Shown here: positions 1 to 12,465 of the stretch, one piece after another
Layout of the letters: each line of letters begins with the position of its first letter
Position numbering within the stretch: the stretch's first letter is position 1
From: Anseranas semipalmata
Taxonomy: Eukaryota > Chordata > Aves > Anseriformes > Anseranatidae
Length of the DNA: 64,000 nt
Assembly: GCA_013399115.1 (NCBI GenBank)
Contig: VXAA01000915.1
Span: 1,082,734-1,146,733, forward strand
Reading direction: 5' to 3'
Position numbers and translations under genes: made by a program
The notes under the pieces: model-generated
The model's database searches: none
Told to the model about the DNA's origin: nothing
The model's input: the letters and a program-made list of their open reading frames with translations, nothing else

Positions 1-480
1 CCCGTTGCACCGCGAGGGGCCAAAGGGTCCGAGCTGCGGAGGGCCCCGCAGCGGGCGGGGAAGCCCCGCGCCATCCCGGGGCGCGGGCAGGGGCGCCCAT
101 GGCCATGCTGTTATTTAAAAACGGGATGTTATTAAAAAACGGGACCGAGCACGTCCCAAGGTGACAAGTGTGCGAAACGAGCAGGAGACCCGAAATGTCG
201 CCTCTTATCTCCCCTCCTCGCAGCCATCTTTCAAAGCCACATCGTCACCGCTGCGGTCGCCGCCGAACACGCGCTGTGGGTCTCGTTTCCCGCGGGAGCT
301 CGAGGCCCCGCCATGGTGCCGAGCATCGGGGAGAGGCCTCCGAGCCCCCAGGCCGTCAGCTCCGAGCTGCCGAGCCCCCGGGCTGGGGAGCCGTGCTGGC
401 GCTCGTGGGGCGTGTGTGCAGCCCCCTCAAAAACGCGGCTATGGGTGACGCAGCGGGGCTGTGTGACCGAAAGAAATGCT
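1..480. promoter_or_regulatory. CpG island at window edge (candidate promoter of a gene to the left)
   Basis: GC-rich and CpG-dense sequence, densest at 1-110 and again at 240-450, then falling to ordinary composition. Short open frames here exist on both strands and look compositional. In mammals UHRF1 and ARRDC5 start head to head next to PLIN3. This island sits on the outer side of the ARRDC5 remnant, so the UHRF1 promoter is the natural guess. That is inference from gene order; no UHRF1 coding sequence is visible. Confidence 0.5.
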
Positions 481-2900
481 GCTCCAGGAGGGTGTTTTCC
501 TCCCAACTACTAACCCTACAAGGAAATTAAAAAGGATAAAGTTTGCTTAGGATGGCCATCAGATGGAGTAAACTGTAAACAGGGGATTACCGAGAGATTT
601 CTGAGAAAACGTGTCGGCTTGACAAGAAGTACAAAAGTATGAAAATTGGCGATTGTGGGGGAGAGACCCTGGGGTGGGTTTGGCTCCGCCAGAAGTAGCT
701 TCAGCAGCACCGCAACCTGCCCAGGCCTGGCAGAGCTGCTCTCCTGTCCGTACAGACAAAGAGGACACGAGACGTGCTGAAGCTAAACGCAAATCAGTAT
801 TTCCCGTGTTACACCGCCCGCGCCCACAGACACGGGGCTCATCTCTCATATGCTTCTACCGAAAAACATAAAATCAGTGGGATGTAGCGCCCCCCCGCCC
901 CCCCTGATGTACAGGCTGCCGTAGTGGATGCGTAGAGCAAGCGAAGGCCTCCTAAGCAGCATGTGTCCCTCTTACCCCCCTGCCCTCTTTCTTCGGATCT
1001 GTTGGGGATCCCACAGTTAAGCCACAGATCACAGGTTGAAAGTCACTGGCCTAGATTAGGTTAGTACCAAAGGTTAGGCATGTGTCAATGCACAAAAGCC
1101 TTGAATCTGACCTGCGACCTGCAGCAGTCAGGCTTCATTTCCTCCCACATCTGAACGCTTTGCCTCGCAAGAAAGTCATTTTTTCCCCCTGTAAATGCAC
1201 TAGTCTTAGCCTTGACCTAATGCAGCAGCAAACCCTTTCCACAATCTGGAGGGGTTATCAGATGTTACAGACCTGGCAGGGAGCAGGCAGAAAGGCTGAG
1301 TAGGGGGAAAACAGGTTTCACCCCTACAAGGCAGGTCACACATCTAAAGCATCTCGGGGTTGGATCTTCTAGGCTGAAGTTCAAAGTAGCGCTGCTTAAC
1401 AGCGTACCTGGATCCATATTGTGTCACCCACGTGTGTCCCATTTTTAGAGGAGTGGAGAACCCACGTCCCTCACAACTTCCAGATGCAAGACAGCTTAAC
1501 AACAGACTTTTACGGCCCCCTTTCAGTCTTTTTTCAGCATTGCTTACACCTCCATAGAAGTGCTGTAAGAAATTCGAAAAAAGCCGCTTTAAGATACAGA
1601 CCTGACCTTCTTTCCTTGACTATTCCATGTCCCATTAAGCTCACGTACAAGGAATGTACATTTGAACAGTTTGCTATTTGTGTCAACTTTTTGACACTCA
1701 GGTGCTAAATATGTTTCTGATAGCACCTTATCGCCTTGCATTTGACTCTACCACACGCCCCATAGGGTCCCATCTCATGTCCACGTAAGAACTCTATTAC
1801 ACGCATCCCAGTGCGTCACAGACATACGTCCTTCTACCCTCGGCAATTCCCATCACAGTGCAGGGAAAACAGTCTTACTGTAAGAGACGGACTGTTCGAG
1901 GAAAAGGCTCGGGCCAGTTGTTGCGTATGACTAGTAGCATCCCTAGAACTATCAGAGTCAGGAAACAAGAAGCCCAGTTTCTGAAGAACCTTTTACTCAT
2001 TCAGTGAATCCACATACTGCAAAAACTGCGCTGCATCCTACACACTGCTCAGTTGGGTCTACAAATCACTTAAAATAAGGCTCAATTCTAGATCATTCTA
2101 GGAGTAGAACACTGATTTCTTTACAAGTTAAATTATGTATGCTCTCATTTTAAGGTCCTCTCTTCTATTAAAAGAAGAACATTGCCGGAGTAACTCACAG
2201 AGCACTTGATGTGAGATAAAGCCCTGGGAGCTTCAGGTTTCCATAGACTGTCAGAAAAAAAGGAACCTTCCTTGCACTGCAGTTATCTAAGAGGCTGACG
2301 AGTTTTAGTTTCCTCCCTTTCAGATTGTTTCAGGCATTTCTTTTCTTCAGAGTTAGAATTCTGATTGAAAACACTGTTCTGCCATCTGGTAAATCCTCCA
2401 TGCTGCGAGGAAACAATATCTCGGTTCGTCTGCCAGCAGGGATATCCAGCTCAGTTTATGAAAATTTAAAGCATTGTTGAATTCATTTGCTAAAAGATGC
2501 AGCTAGCAAGACAAAATTTTTTAACAGTCTCCTACCCCATGGTAATATTGTACAAAGTGAAGTTTTGACACAATGTTTCAGGAGAAATGAAGGTCCAGGC
2601 ATGTACATAAGGAATACCAGCTGATAAACGTGATTAAAACAAGTCTTGGATAAAGAAGAATTGATAGCCGGTCTTACCAGTTCCAAGGGGGCCAGCTGTA
2701 TCCCTGTGTAGGCAGGACAGTCTCCTCATTACAGTCACTGTGATTCACAGTCCATGCCTTACAATGCCTTTACAGCACTTTCTGTTTAATATCTGAAGAC
2801 ACAAGGAATTCTGGGAGAAATAGCAGGGCGTTTGGTCCTATAAAACTACAAGAAGCAGCACAGCAAGAGGCACAGACACTCAAACTGTTTAAAAGGTTCG
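481..2900. other. Intergenic, no gene recognised
   Basis: Moderately AT-rich sequence with a C-rich run near 890-905. If ARRDC5 once had its first exon here, only a weak echo remains near 1260-1300, a short LAGS..KG-like string followed by a stop. I do not count it as an exon. Nothing else is recognisable. Confidence 0.5.
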
Positions 2901-2921
2901 TGGTAACAGCGTGTTGCACAG

Positions 2922-3800
2922 CTTGCAGAAGGCCAGCTGGGATCAGGAACGTGCGCTTTTGACGTCTCCTTCAGCTAACCTCGCTGGCTCCCCTCCGCCC
3001 CACCAGCTAAAAAGGCCACATCTGCTTTGTTCAAGAGACTCGCTGGGGCTCTGAAATCATCCCAGCTGCAGAGAAGATTCATTTACTGTTACAAGAATCC
3101 CTTGGTAATCATGAAGAACACATGCAAGACCAGGTAAGGGAAACAGACTATTCTAACTTACATAGGTGGAAAAAAGGTCAAGAACTGAGCCTCTGCCCCA
3201 GCTAGCCATTTGATGGCTTGCCCATCATTAATAATTGAATGTCCTCATTAAAAACAAAACAACAACAACAAAACATTGTGTTTGATGTGCAAATAACTTA
3301 ATTCTGTCTTCTGCATTTTCTAAGAAAAATATTTTGGTTTTCCTGGAACTTGGAAATCAACATGTGGAAAACAGTGCAGGAAAACAGAGGTCCCAAAGCA
3401 AAACTATCTGAGGTGGTGGAAGCTGACCAAGAAGTAGTTTCACTCTACTGCTTCAGCTGTGGATCTGTGATGCTTCAGACTTCTCTGGAGAAAAACTTAT
3501 TTGCCCTTGTTATTTGTTTTGAACTCAGTCGTCCTGTATGAGATCTTCACCACTCCTTGGAAGACCAAAATGAAGAGAGAATGCTTGAGTCCAGGATAAA
3601 TATTGCCCTCCTTAAAGACATGATGCTCCCCAGCATGGTGTCCCCTCCAAAGCTGCTACATACAAATGCATAGGAAATGGGATGATAGAACACAAGAATG
3701 AGCTGGCAGAAGCTGCTGACCTCCTTGGACCACACACACCATGGTGGGCAGGACACCCATTGTCATGAGAGCCATACCCGGGGGTGCCTCTGAGACAGAA
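2922..3800 (+). pseudogene. ARRDC5: ARRDC5-like arrestin-domain pseudogene (remnants of two exons)
   Basis: Two blocks resemble mammalian ARRDC5 (remembered, aligned by eye) in the right order. Block 1 (2922-3133) carries an AEG..L.SG...FD..F pattern. An in-frame TAA (2976-2978) replaces the Leu of the FNLP-type string. LPS....K follows, then a 1-bp deletion near 3012, then GHICFVQE and a run matching FVQ...G.E.I.A....LL.Q. It ends at a good donor, CAG|GTAAGG, at 3133. Block 2 (about 3395-3800) has VEADQEV, GSVMLQTSLEKN, a TGA (3539-3541), loss of roughly 35 residues, and a TAG (3671-3673). The match then jumps frame twice (NGMIEHKNEL, then PWTTHTMVGRTPIVM). ARRDC5 adjoins PLIN3 in mammals, so position supports identity. 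With two or three frame changes and three stops it cannot make an arrestin fold. The first coding exon was not found. Confidence 0.75.
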
Positions 3801-3980
3801 AGCAGCATGAGTCTGTATGGAATGCAAGACAGCAGCACGTCAGAGAAACCTTTCCACATGTGCACCAAGATCCAGTGCATGGAATGGATGGTGCAAAATC
3901 AATGCATTCCAGCTGGCTGCTTTCACCAGAGGAACGTGCATTTGCTGAGATGCTCTTACAATTTCCAAAACAATTGAGGT

Positions 3981-6790
3981 ATAGCTAGCCAAACCCCAAG
4001 ACTGGGGAGTAATGTAAAGGGAGTCTTGTATCTCTGATTATTGGGGAAGCAAGAGCAGGGGTCTCAGCAATGGCCTGAGATGGAGAGGACACGCTTAGCA
4101 GGGCCAGATGACATCTAACCCCTCATCGATCAAAAAACAACCAGCATTATGTTAACCCACCCCACCCGTACCTACAGGGATGAAGCAAGAGTGCAGGAGT
4201 AGAGGGAGGAGCAGAACAGGCATGTAGAAAACCAGCCTGCAGTCTGAAAGCCAGCAGAAAGGTGAACTGGAAGAGTGGGAGAACAGCCAAGAACCAGGCG
4301 GGATGTTCCCTGCAGTGAGGGCAAAGACAGCTGGGGCTCCAGGCAGGGACCTGCCTGAGCTGCTGCCGCCTGCCCATGTGCTGGGGTAAGCTGCTGGGAG
4401 GGAAGCAGGGGCTGGGAAACCCTCGGAGGGAGATGGGCAGCCAGGCAGCAGGAGGCACTCGAGCCCTGTTTCGGCTGATGCAGGGCGAGGGCAGCAGAGA
4501 GCTGCAGCACGCCCTGGACCAGGAAACCGCTTTGAGGACTTAGGGAGACCAGGGTGGTGGGCTGGGAGGCGAAAGCTGGGCTGGAGCTTTTGGTACCTCA
4601 CTGGCAAATTGTTTTCAGAAGGCCAAAGCACTCTGAAGGACATTGGCGGTGGAGATCGTCACGCGAAGACTGGTGAATGATACTAACAGATGGGTAGCAT
4701 AGGACAGGATCCAGCAAGGAGTCTCCTGCCCCACAGCCCTGTCTCCATCACTCTGCTCCGGATCCAGACAGCCAGCACTGCAGGACTAGCGCAAGGACAC
4801 GCAACATTTATTCAGACTGGGGCCTCAGGCAAGGCTGCTGCGAGGAGCACTAACAACTGCTGCAGCTGACAGGAAGCTAGGACATAAAGGGTTAAGAGCG
4901 CTTTGAGCTGACGTTACCAGCTGTTTCTATTTCTGAAACTATTTCTGCAACTGCTACCCAAAGGGCCACTCACTCCCAGTAAGGGGAAGTGGTCAAGCAA
5001 GAGGACACAAAGACAGGAACACGCGACAGCAGAGCCTCCAGGCGGTGCAGGCAGGCGGGGCTGTCAGCACGCATCTTTTGGACCTTGCAAAGCAATGAGT
5101 GGCAAAGACCACAGGGTGACGTGTCCCCTCAGTGGGCTCCAGACAGCGCTGTGCTCAGCACAGAAAACAGGGACACCTGGGCTGAGCAGCACAGAGCTTC
5201 CCAAGGAGTTTGCTGGAAGCCCATGGGCTTTGCTTGACTTAGCCAAGGAACAGAAATCAAAGCAACACATCCCTCACCCATGAATCATCTCTTCTCGTGC
5301 CTGTGTATGTGCCCTGGGGAAGGCATGGGACCATGGCATCCGGGCAGATTACTAATGGAGTAAAGGCCATGGAAGATCAACAAGATCACTTCCACTGCAG
5401 CAGATGAGCACCAGCAGAGGAGGTGTCGTACATGGCCTCCGGTCCTCAAAGAGACGATGCTGAGCTGTGACGCCACAGAGCAGGGAAAGGAACAGGGCCT
5501 AACACTGGGCACCCAGCACAAGGGCCTGATCCTTCGAATCCTCCACACACCTGCACGCTTCCCTCTCAACAGAACTCTGCACAGGACTGGGACAACTGAG
5601 CATGTGGCTGGAGGTGCCTCGTCCACAGGCAGACCGCAGCACACGGCTGAACCAAGAGCCGTACAGCTAGCAGGGCTGCAGAGGAGCAGGGTTTCCTGGC
5701 TGCCAACAGGCATGGGAGACGGGGGTTACGTCTGGGATCCTTACCAGATCCTTCTGTCCCTGTCTTGACACTGCAGCACATGCACAAAGCTGCAGTTACT
5801 GACGCGATGCTGCCCGGTGTGGGAAGTGCTGCCCAGTGCCACAGGGCTCGTTCACTCCAGCCAGCACAGCTCCCTTTCTCTTCCCCAAGCATGTTTCTCT
5901 GCTTCCTCCTACACCCTTCCCACGCCCACCAAACTTCTGAACTGATTTTATCGTCGCTTTAAGTATATGGTGTATATACAGTAACAAGAATCACAGAAAT
6001 GATCAGGCAAACCTTTGCTCTGAAATTACAGTCTCCAAAATTTCAGAGTTCTGACACCGCAGGCAGGTCAACCACTGAGCAGGAGCTCCAAGCATGGGTA
6101 TTGTGTCCTGGGTCACTAAAGTCACACTTCAGATATCAAACGTTGTCTCATTAGTTATAATTACTGATGTTATCTCATGCAAACCACCTGCCACTTACAT
6201 GGCACATGGGAATTCTCACTTCTGCACATGTTCATCGGTGCTACATTTCAAGTCGCACGAAGATGTACTGTGCAGATAGTGCTGTTTTAGACATTTAGGT
6301 GATGAAATATAACCTGCCTTATGAGATTTGCACCATCACCACCACAACTGGCCTACTCTGGCACTTCACACCCATGAAACAACTGACACTTTGCATCACT
6401 GACGTTTCACTTGAGGACATAGCCCACTCTCCATAGACAGGCCAAACATTTAGAAAAATAGAAGGACTAATTTCTTGGTTCCTGGTTCCTTAAAGAAAAA
6501 CATTTCATCAGATCTTCAGAGGATAGACAAGAACATCCATCCTTTCCCCTGTACACATGACAACCTCTAGAAGCCACCATGCAATACCTGCTAATCAGCC
6601 TAAGATTTAGTACAAGACACTGAACACTTCAAATTTGCAATTTAACCTGCAAAGAGAACGAGATCAAAGGAGGGACCATGCATTCCCAGGGAGTTTGTTA
6701 GATGACAGGTTCCCAGACTAAGCTAGAATACGAAATTCACTTCACACAGACATGCACAAAAAGTCTTCTCAGCAGTGCAGGTGGTAAACC
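3981..6790. other. Intergenic, no gene recognised
   Basis: Mixed composition, somewhat GC-rich at 4.2-4.7 and 5.0-5.9 kb, where several open frames of up to 163 codons overlap on both strands. None shows a recognisable motif, a splice pattern or a conserved family signature, so none is called as a gene. Confidence 0.5.
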
Positions 6791-6799
6791 ATGAGGCAA

Positions 6800-7030
6800 A
6801 AGCCACAAGCTGTAGCTGGGGAAGTTCACAGTGAACATTAGGAAAAGCTTCTTCCTTAGGAGCATAATGCAATGCTGGCTGTGCGAGATCTCCATCCCTG
6901 GGAGTTTTTCGCGACTCAGGCAGACAAAGCTGCACAGCTGACCTGAGCCAGCATGGGTAATACTCCTGTCTCAAGCAGCAGGTTGGACTACTGACCTCCA
7001 GAGGTCTTCTTCAGCCAAGGAGTCCATGAT
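6800..7030 (+). mobile_element. Old CR1 LINE 3' fragment
   Basis: The segment follows the CR1 3' end order: a GAACATTAGGAAAAGCTTC-like string, then ATCTCCATCCCTGGGAGTTTTT, then GCAGGTTGGACTA.TGACCTCCAGAGGTC near 6980-7010. It diverges with small indels, so this is an old, 5'-truncated copy. Orientation is plus. The boundaries are approximate. Confidence 0.6.
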
Positions 7031-7900
7031 AAGTCTGACTCAAGTAAGGAGGGGGATTCCTTTTAACCTCAAAGCTGAGAAGTGATAATTGTCAACATTT
7101 TTGTTAGCTTAACAGCACATTTTCAAAACACATTGACGCTCCCATTGCCTTCATGGCTTACCATGGGCAATACAGAAAAGAGACCCAAGGTCTCCTGCAT
7201 TCGCGGGCCAAAACCAAGGTGACTCAATCAGTTTAATAGCTTTAGAAGACTTCAGATAATTCTTACCTGTGCCTCAGTTTCCTCCCCCACGGATCTCAAA
7301 AACAGACAACAGGAAGCTTAATTGATAGTTTCAAACCAGCTTTTGAGATCTGAAGATGAAACACAAACAAAAAAGTAAAACATTAACTAAAATTTTCATT
7401 ATCTGTTATTTCTATTGAACAGCCCAAACTTCCCCCAGACGAGCTCAGAGTCCCGCATTGCTGGGTGTTCTGCAAGTATAAAAATGAAAGGCAACTCCTA
7501 TCTTGAAAATCACAGCAAATTTGAGAAGTGGAACATTTCATCACCACGTATTTGCTGTAGCCAGGCACGGGCTTTGAGCGGGAGGGCAGGTCTTACTCCT
7601 TTGTTACAGCACCCATGCTGCAGGGGAGGAGAGATTTGCCAACAAAACATCGTGGCTGAGTGACAGCCCCCATGCCCTGCTTCTCTGGGACTTCTCGACA
7701 ACGTCTGGTGCCAGGTGAAGAGCAGCTCGAGAGCCGCTGTAAGCACACGGAGCTGCCCGACCCAAGCCCTTTCCAACCAGTTACTGGCTGCTAACACAGC
7801 CGCTCATCAGAGCGCCAAGCGCGAGCTGCATGCCAGCGGCGACTGACCCTGCACGCCCCAGCCTGGGATACAGGGGCTGAACTCCTTGCTCCAGCCCTCT
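7031..7900. other. Intergenic, no gene recognised
   Basis: No coding or RNA feature is seen. A short GTGCCTCAGTTTCCTC string near 7270 resembles an old MIR-like core but is too short to call. Confidence 0.4.
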
Positions 7901-7959
7901 CCTTCCAAACCTCAGCAAAACCCAGGCTGCGTATGTTTCACATCCATGCTGCGGATGTT

Positions 7960-8720
7960 TGAATCCACTTCCCGAGTAGCGCAGACACACCTCTGCAGCA
8001 GGGCTTTGGCGGAGGCTTTGCGGGAATAGCTCAGGCTCTGGCTGGGCCTCGCTACGCTCCCAGAAGCGAGGGAGCGCGTTTGGCACGACCCGGCAGCGAG
8101 CAGGATCGCCTGGCTCCGAGATCTGAGCGGGCGTGCAGGGAAGAGGAGCAGCGCTGTGGGCTGACGGCCCCACAACCACGGGACAGACCCCATAGCCCCA
8201 TGGCCCGCAGCAACACCCCTGTCCCACCGCACCTGTCCCCACCGGGGCCAGAGGGGACACATTGGGGTCACACTGCCTCCAACAGGGTCCCCTGCAAGGC
8301 CGCAGCAGGTACGTCCCTCTTTTGGGGGCCACACAGCAGCGCCCAGCCCCACAGCCCCCCTCCAGCCCAGGCCCCTTGGAGGAGCCCCCTCACACACAGC
8401 TCCCACCCCTCCCTCCCCATTGGCCAGGGCAGCACCTGCTGTGCCTCCAATTGGCTCCCTCAGCTGCTCACCAGGNTTGGGGAGGGGGTTGTGGCTTGGT
8501 CCCATGCAGGGGGCCTGGGGGGGGTCCCAGAAGCTGCCGCTTGCTTCCCCAGGGAGCTCTGCCACCCCTTGCCTCAGGTGGCTCTTTGCAGCCCTACTAG
8601 GGGTGGAGGGCAGAGGCTGGGATCAGAGCTGGCTCCATCTCTGGAAATGGCTCCTGGCCCTGGGGGGGGAGCACTGAGGCTAAAATACCCCTGCTGAGGG
8701 GCTGTGTTCCTCCATCTCTG
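7960..8720 (+). promoter_or_regulatory. GC-rich patch, candidate PLIN3 promoter and noncoding first exon
   Basis: CpG density is highest at 7970-8150. A strong splice donor, CAG|GTACGT, follows at 8308/8309, and two CCAAT-box sequences (ATTGG) lie near 8420-8455. PLIN3's start codon sits just behind a splice acceptor at 13,846, so an upstream noncoding exon is required, and this is the only GC-rich patch between the ARRDC5 remnant and PLIN3. A single N at 8476 marks unresolved sequence. Overlapping frames of about 200 codons on both strands (7912-8565 minus, 8080-8697 plus) look like composition artefacts. No transcript evidence is available, so exon 1 ending at 8308 is a hypothesis. Confidence 0.35.
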
Positions 8721-10390
8721 CTCATGGGGCTTCTCCAGCTCCCTGGGAAAGCACAGGGCTATATGTTGTCTCTGCTGCTTTCCCCATCTGTGTTGGGGTG
8801 GTGGCTTGGGGTGGGTTGTCTTGTTCTGGGATTCTTGAGAGACAAAAGTGACATCTCCCAGTGTCAGTGCTGCATCTGGTTGCCTTGGGAAAGAGGTGAA
8901 AGGCTTCAAATACTTTCTGGAGGCTTCCTAGCCTTGAGATGAATTGTTGGCAACATCTCTGAGCTGTGTTCAGGCAGCTGTGGGTCTGAAAGCTCTTTTC
9001 CACTTACTGGCTGGTGAAGAGCAAACCAGGATGAGGGGTCCACAGGAGATGGTTCTCCCACACAGAGCGCATGATGTGCACACCGGACATCACTGCTGAC
9101 TTGTGATCAGCTGGGCATTCCCTTCCTGTTGACAGTGCTGCCAGACCTGCCCAGAGCTATTTCGCAGGGATGATCATTGGTGTAGGCATGATAATAGTGT
9201 TAACAAAGGGGATGGCTTAAGTGACAAGGTAACTTCTCTCTTGCTCAAGAGCAGCCCTGTCTCTGCAGATGGAGGCTGCAGCCATGCACAGTTCTGCCAG
9301 CTTGCTGGAATGAGCACTTGACAAACTAGCTTAGTGTTTCTTAAGACAAACAGGGTTCTTCATGTGGTTGTGACTACCTGAAACTGTGTGGCTGTGAAGG
9401 ACTTCATTACTGAAGTTGGTTCTGCTGAAACTGCCAGATTAAAATGCTGTTAATGAGCCAGCAGAGCATGCTTCTTGCTCTGCAAGTTACAGCTGCAGTG
9501 CAAAGCCCTGGGAGTTCTATGCTTGTGATATAATCAGTAAATGGAAAACAGTGGAAAGGCCGGAAGGTGTTCTACTTCAGGAAAGAAGGAACAGAGTTTT
9601 AATTACCTCAATATTCTAGGAGCTTGGGTAGCTTAAACACTAACTGTCTGAGGAGGTGCTTAGTAAAAGCTACTGGATGTGGTGTTTAATTTCCCTTGGA
9701 ACTGGGGGAGGGAGCAGTCCCTGCATCCCACTAAAAAAGTGGCTTTAGTCTTTGAGGTTCCCTAATACCGATGGCCTTTCCAGAAAGGTGGTGGATGTGT
9801 ACTTTGGCCAGCAACTCTGAATCTAATGCCCCAGGGTCAGAGCCCAAATCATCTAACTGCCCTCTGAGCACTTGCAAACACCTGCCTTGGTTGTGGGCTG
9901 TGCCATTCCCCACTGCAGTGGACATCCTGTGACCCTGTTCTGCCAGCTGTATTTATGGTAACTGGGGTATCGGTGGCAAATCTGGAAAAGAATGCAATAA
10001 GTGCTTTAACCACTAATTAATACCTCTGCCCTGATCAGCCCTACCTGCTCATATCTAAATTGCTAAAATTAGATTAGTTTTTAATGCTCATTAAGGAACT
10101 GCCAGTTAAGCTATTGAACTAAGCGTGCTGGCTACAGATCACTCTTCTCAAGATAAAATACTTGAAGGGAGAAGCTTTCTGAACAAGATCCCACCTCTCC
10201 ATCCACAGGATGATGTAATACAGGCTAGCTTCATGGGGCAGAGCTTGTTTCAACAGGAAAAATAAAAATCTTATGCATGTTAAAGAACTAGTTCCATGTA
10301 TGCTGGTCACTGTCAGAGGCAGAGATGAGGGAAGCTGCTTACCCCACCAGAAGAGCACTCTTCTGTCAGGCTAGCCTGATGCAATGTTGC
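8721..10390. other. Probable PLIN3 intron 1 or intergenic, no feature seen
   Basis: Ordinary composition without long open frames or recognisable repeats. It would be the first part of PLIN3 intron 1 if the proposed first exon at 8308 is right. Confidence 0.4.
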
Positions 10391-10392
10391 TT

Positions 10393-10765
10393 GTTTCTCC
10401 TGGAGAAAAGGAGGCTTGGGGAGACCTTCTTGCTCTTTACAATTACCTTAAAGGAGGCTATAGCGAGGTGGGGATCAGTCTCTTCTCCTGAGCACCGTGT
10501 GACAAGATGAGAAGAAATGGGCTTAAGTTGTGCCAGTGAAGGTTTAGGTTAGATATTAGGGAAAACTTCACTGAAAGGGTTGAGGCATTGGAACAGGCTG
10601 CCCAGGGAAGTGGTTGAGTCACCATCCCTGGAGGTATTCAAAAGACATTTAGATGAAGAGCTTAGCGATATGGTTTAGTGGAGGACTTGGTGGTGCTAGG
10701 TTAATGGTTGGACCTGATGATCTTGGAGGTATTTTCCAACCTAAATGGTTCTGTGATGCTAATGG
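10393..10765 (+). mobile_element. CR1 LINE 3' tail, sense
   Basis: Well-preserved CR1 3' end. It includes the GGAGACCTTCTTGCTCTTTAC string, the core GGAACAGGCTGCCCAGGGAA, CATCCCTGGAGGTATTCAAA, and the terminal TTTTCCAACCTAAATGGTTC, ending near a TCTGTGATG tail. It is 5'-truncated, as most avian CR1 copies are. The sequence is almost the reverse complement of the copy at 12.1 kb. Confidence 0.85.
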
Positions 10766-12100
10766 CTGTGACAGTCTGACTGAGGCAGGGAAAGCAGGCA
10801 GCAGCGTGGGAGTTATGGTGCCACTGCCCTTGCTGTTCCACTGAAATCAGGTTTGTGTCAAATTGGGCAATGACCGGCAGTTACGTTATTGTGCCACACT
10901 AGAAATGTGCACTGAGTTTCATCTTTCTGAAACTACCTGCTCTGAGAAAGTTCTCCAGCAGTGACCTAGTATTTCTAGGTAGCAATGTATGGAATCATCT
11001 GCAAGACAAAGCTGCTGTGCTGAGAATTGCCCAGTTGCATGATGCCACCCAAGCAGCAATACTGTTTCTGCTCTCACGCCTGGGGGTTCCCATGCGCAGG
11101 CGCTGCTGGCTGGCAGACAGGACCATGGGATTTCTGCTTGCAACTAGCCCAGCTTGAAGCCGTGCCTCTCTCCAAAGGAGCATGAGACTGCTGCTGTGGA
11201 GTTGCTGAGTGCTGTGCTTTCCTGTGATCTCCGGGCAAAACGAGGGCCGCTCAGCACTTATGCAAGGGAGAGCATTGAAAGAGAAAACAAAACCACACTG
11301 TCCATGTGACTCACGATTTGTCCACAGCACAAATACTGGCATTGCAACACACCCTGATTCCTCCTACGGAGGAGAGCAAACCATGTTCTAACATGATTGT
11401 GCTGTGAGGATTGTCACTGACAGTTGCATTCATAATTAAGGTGGGCTCTTAGTACTTCAGAGGTTGATTCTAACCTTATACTAGTTTTTACATCAACCAA
11501 GGAGTTACTCCTGACTTATGCTAGCAACTAGAATATTTTTGTCGGGTTTTTTCTGTAGTTTGTTCTATGTGTTCTAACCCTGATGCCAAGGCCAGTAAGA
11601 CACTCTGTGGTTTGAGTTTTTATCTACCTGTCTGGAAGTGAAGCAACTCAGTGAAGGGGTTGTTTGTAATGGTGTTGAAATACTTGTGCTTTGCCCTGCA
11701 ACGGCACTGCAGACTTATTCAGCCTACTCAGCTTCAAAAACAACAAACTTGCTCTGAAGTAGCACAAGAATAACTACTAACTGAGCAAGCAATGTGGGCT
11801 TTGGGGCTGAGACTTTGCATTCAAGCCCTGCTTTTGCTTGGAGCAATTTTCTAGAAGTTTTCCCAGGCTGCTAAAGTTCAAGCAAGTTCATGTATTTTTC
11901 ATGTGGCATTATGTTAGGCAGCCCTCTGGACAGGGTGGTCACCAGGAATGGCTCTGGGCTTCCCACTTGAGAGGTTGGAGCTCCCAGTTTCTGTGATGAC
12001 CCTTGCTATGGACATCTAGTATTCTGCATTCCTGCCTGCCTTGCTTGGGTCTCACTAAAATGCCAATTAATTGCGTACGTACTGTGGCATTACCTACTAA
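10766..12100. other. Spacer between the inverted CR1 copies, no gene seen
   Basis: About 1.3 kb with no recognised coding, RNA or repeat feature, apart from a possible MIR-like TTCAAGCCCTGCTTTTGC string near 11,820. It would form the loop if the two flanking CR1 tails pair in a transcript. Confidence 0.4.
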
Positions 12101-12465
12101 GAATCACATAGAATCACAGAACCATTTAGGTTGGAAAAGACCTCCAAAGATCATCAGGTCTAACCATTAACCTAGTACCACCAAGTCCTCCACTAAACCA
12201 TGTCACTAAGCTCTTCATCCAAACATCTTTTGAATACCTCCAGGGATGGTGACTCAACCACTTCCCTGGGCAGCCTGTTCCAATGCCTCACAACCCTTTC
12301 AGTGAAGAAGTTTTTCCTAATATCCAACCTAAACCTTCACTGGCACAACTTAAGCCCATTTCTTCTCATCTTGTCACATGGTGCTTGGGAGAAGAGACTG
12401 ATCCCCAGCTCTCTATAGCCTCCTCTAAGGTAATTGTAAAGAGTCTTCCCTAGAAGAAGTCTCCC
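12101..12465 (-). mobile_element. CR1 LINE 3' tail, antisense
   Basis: Starts with the reversed CR1 terminus (AATCACAGAACCATTTAGG) and runs through the complements of the same blocks seen at 10.4-10.8 kb, such as CCAGGGATGGTGACTCAACC and CTGGGCAGCCTGTTCCAATG. It ends near 12,460. A 72-codon open frame inside it is just CR1 antisense sequence. Confidence 0.85.

Noticed and set aside
1255..1330. Possible first exon of the ARRDC5 remnant (LAGS..KG-like string)
   Set aside because: Only five or six residues agree and stops follow at once. This could be chance, so it was left out of the pseudogene call.
7912..8697. Opposed 217-codon (minus) and 205-codon (plus) frames in the GC-rich patch
   Set aside because: Both run through an N, are rich in Pro, Gly and Arg, and match no family. 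GC-rich DNA has few stop codons.
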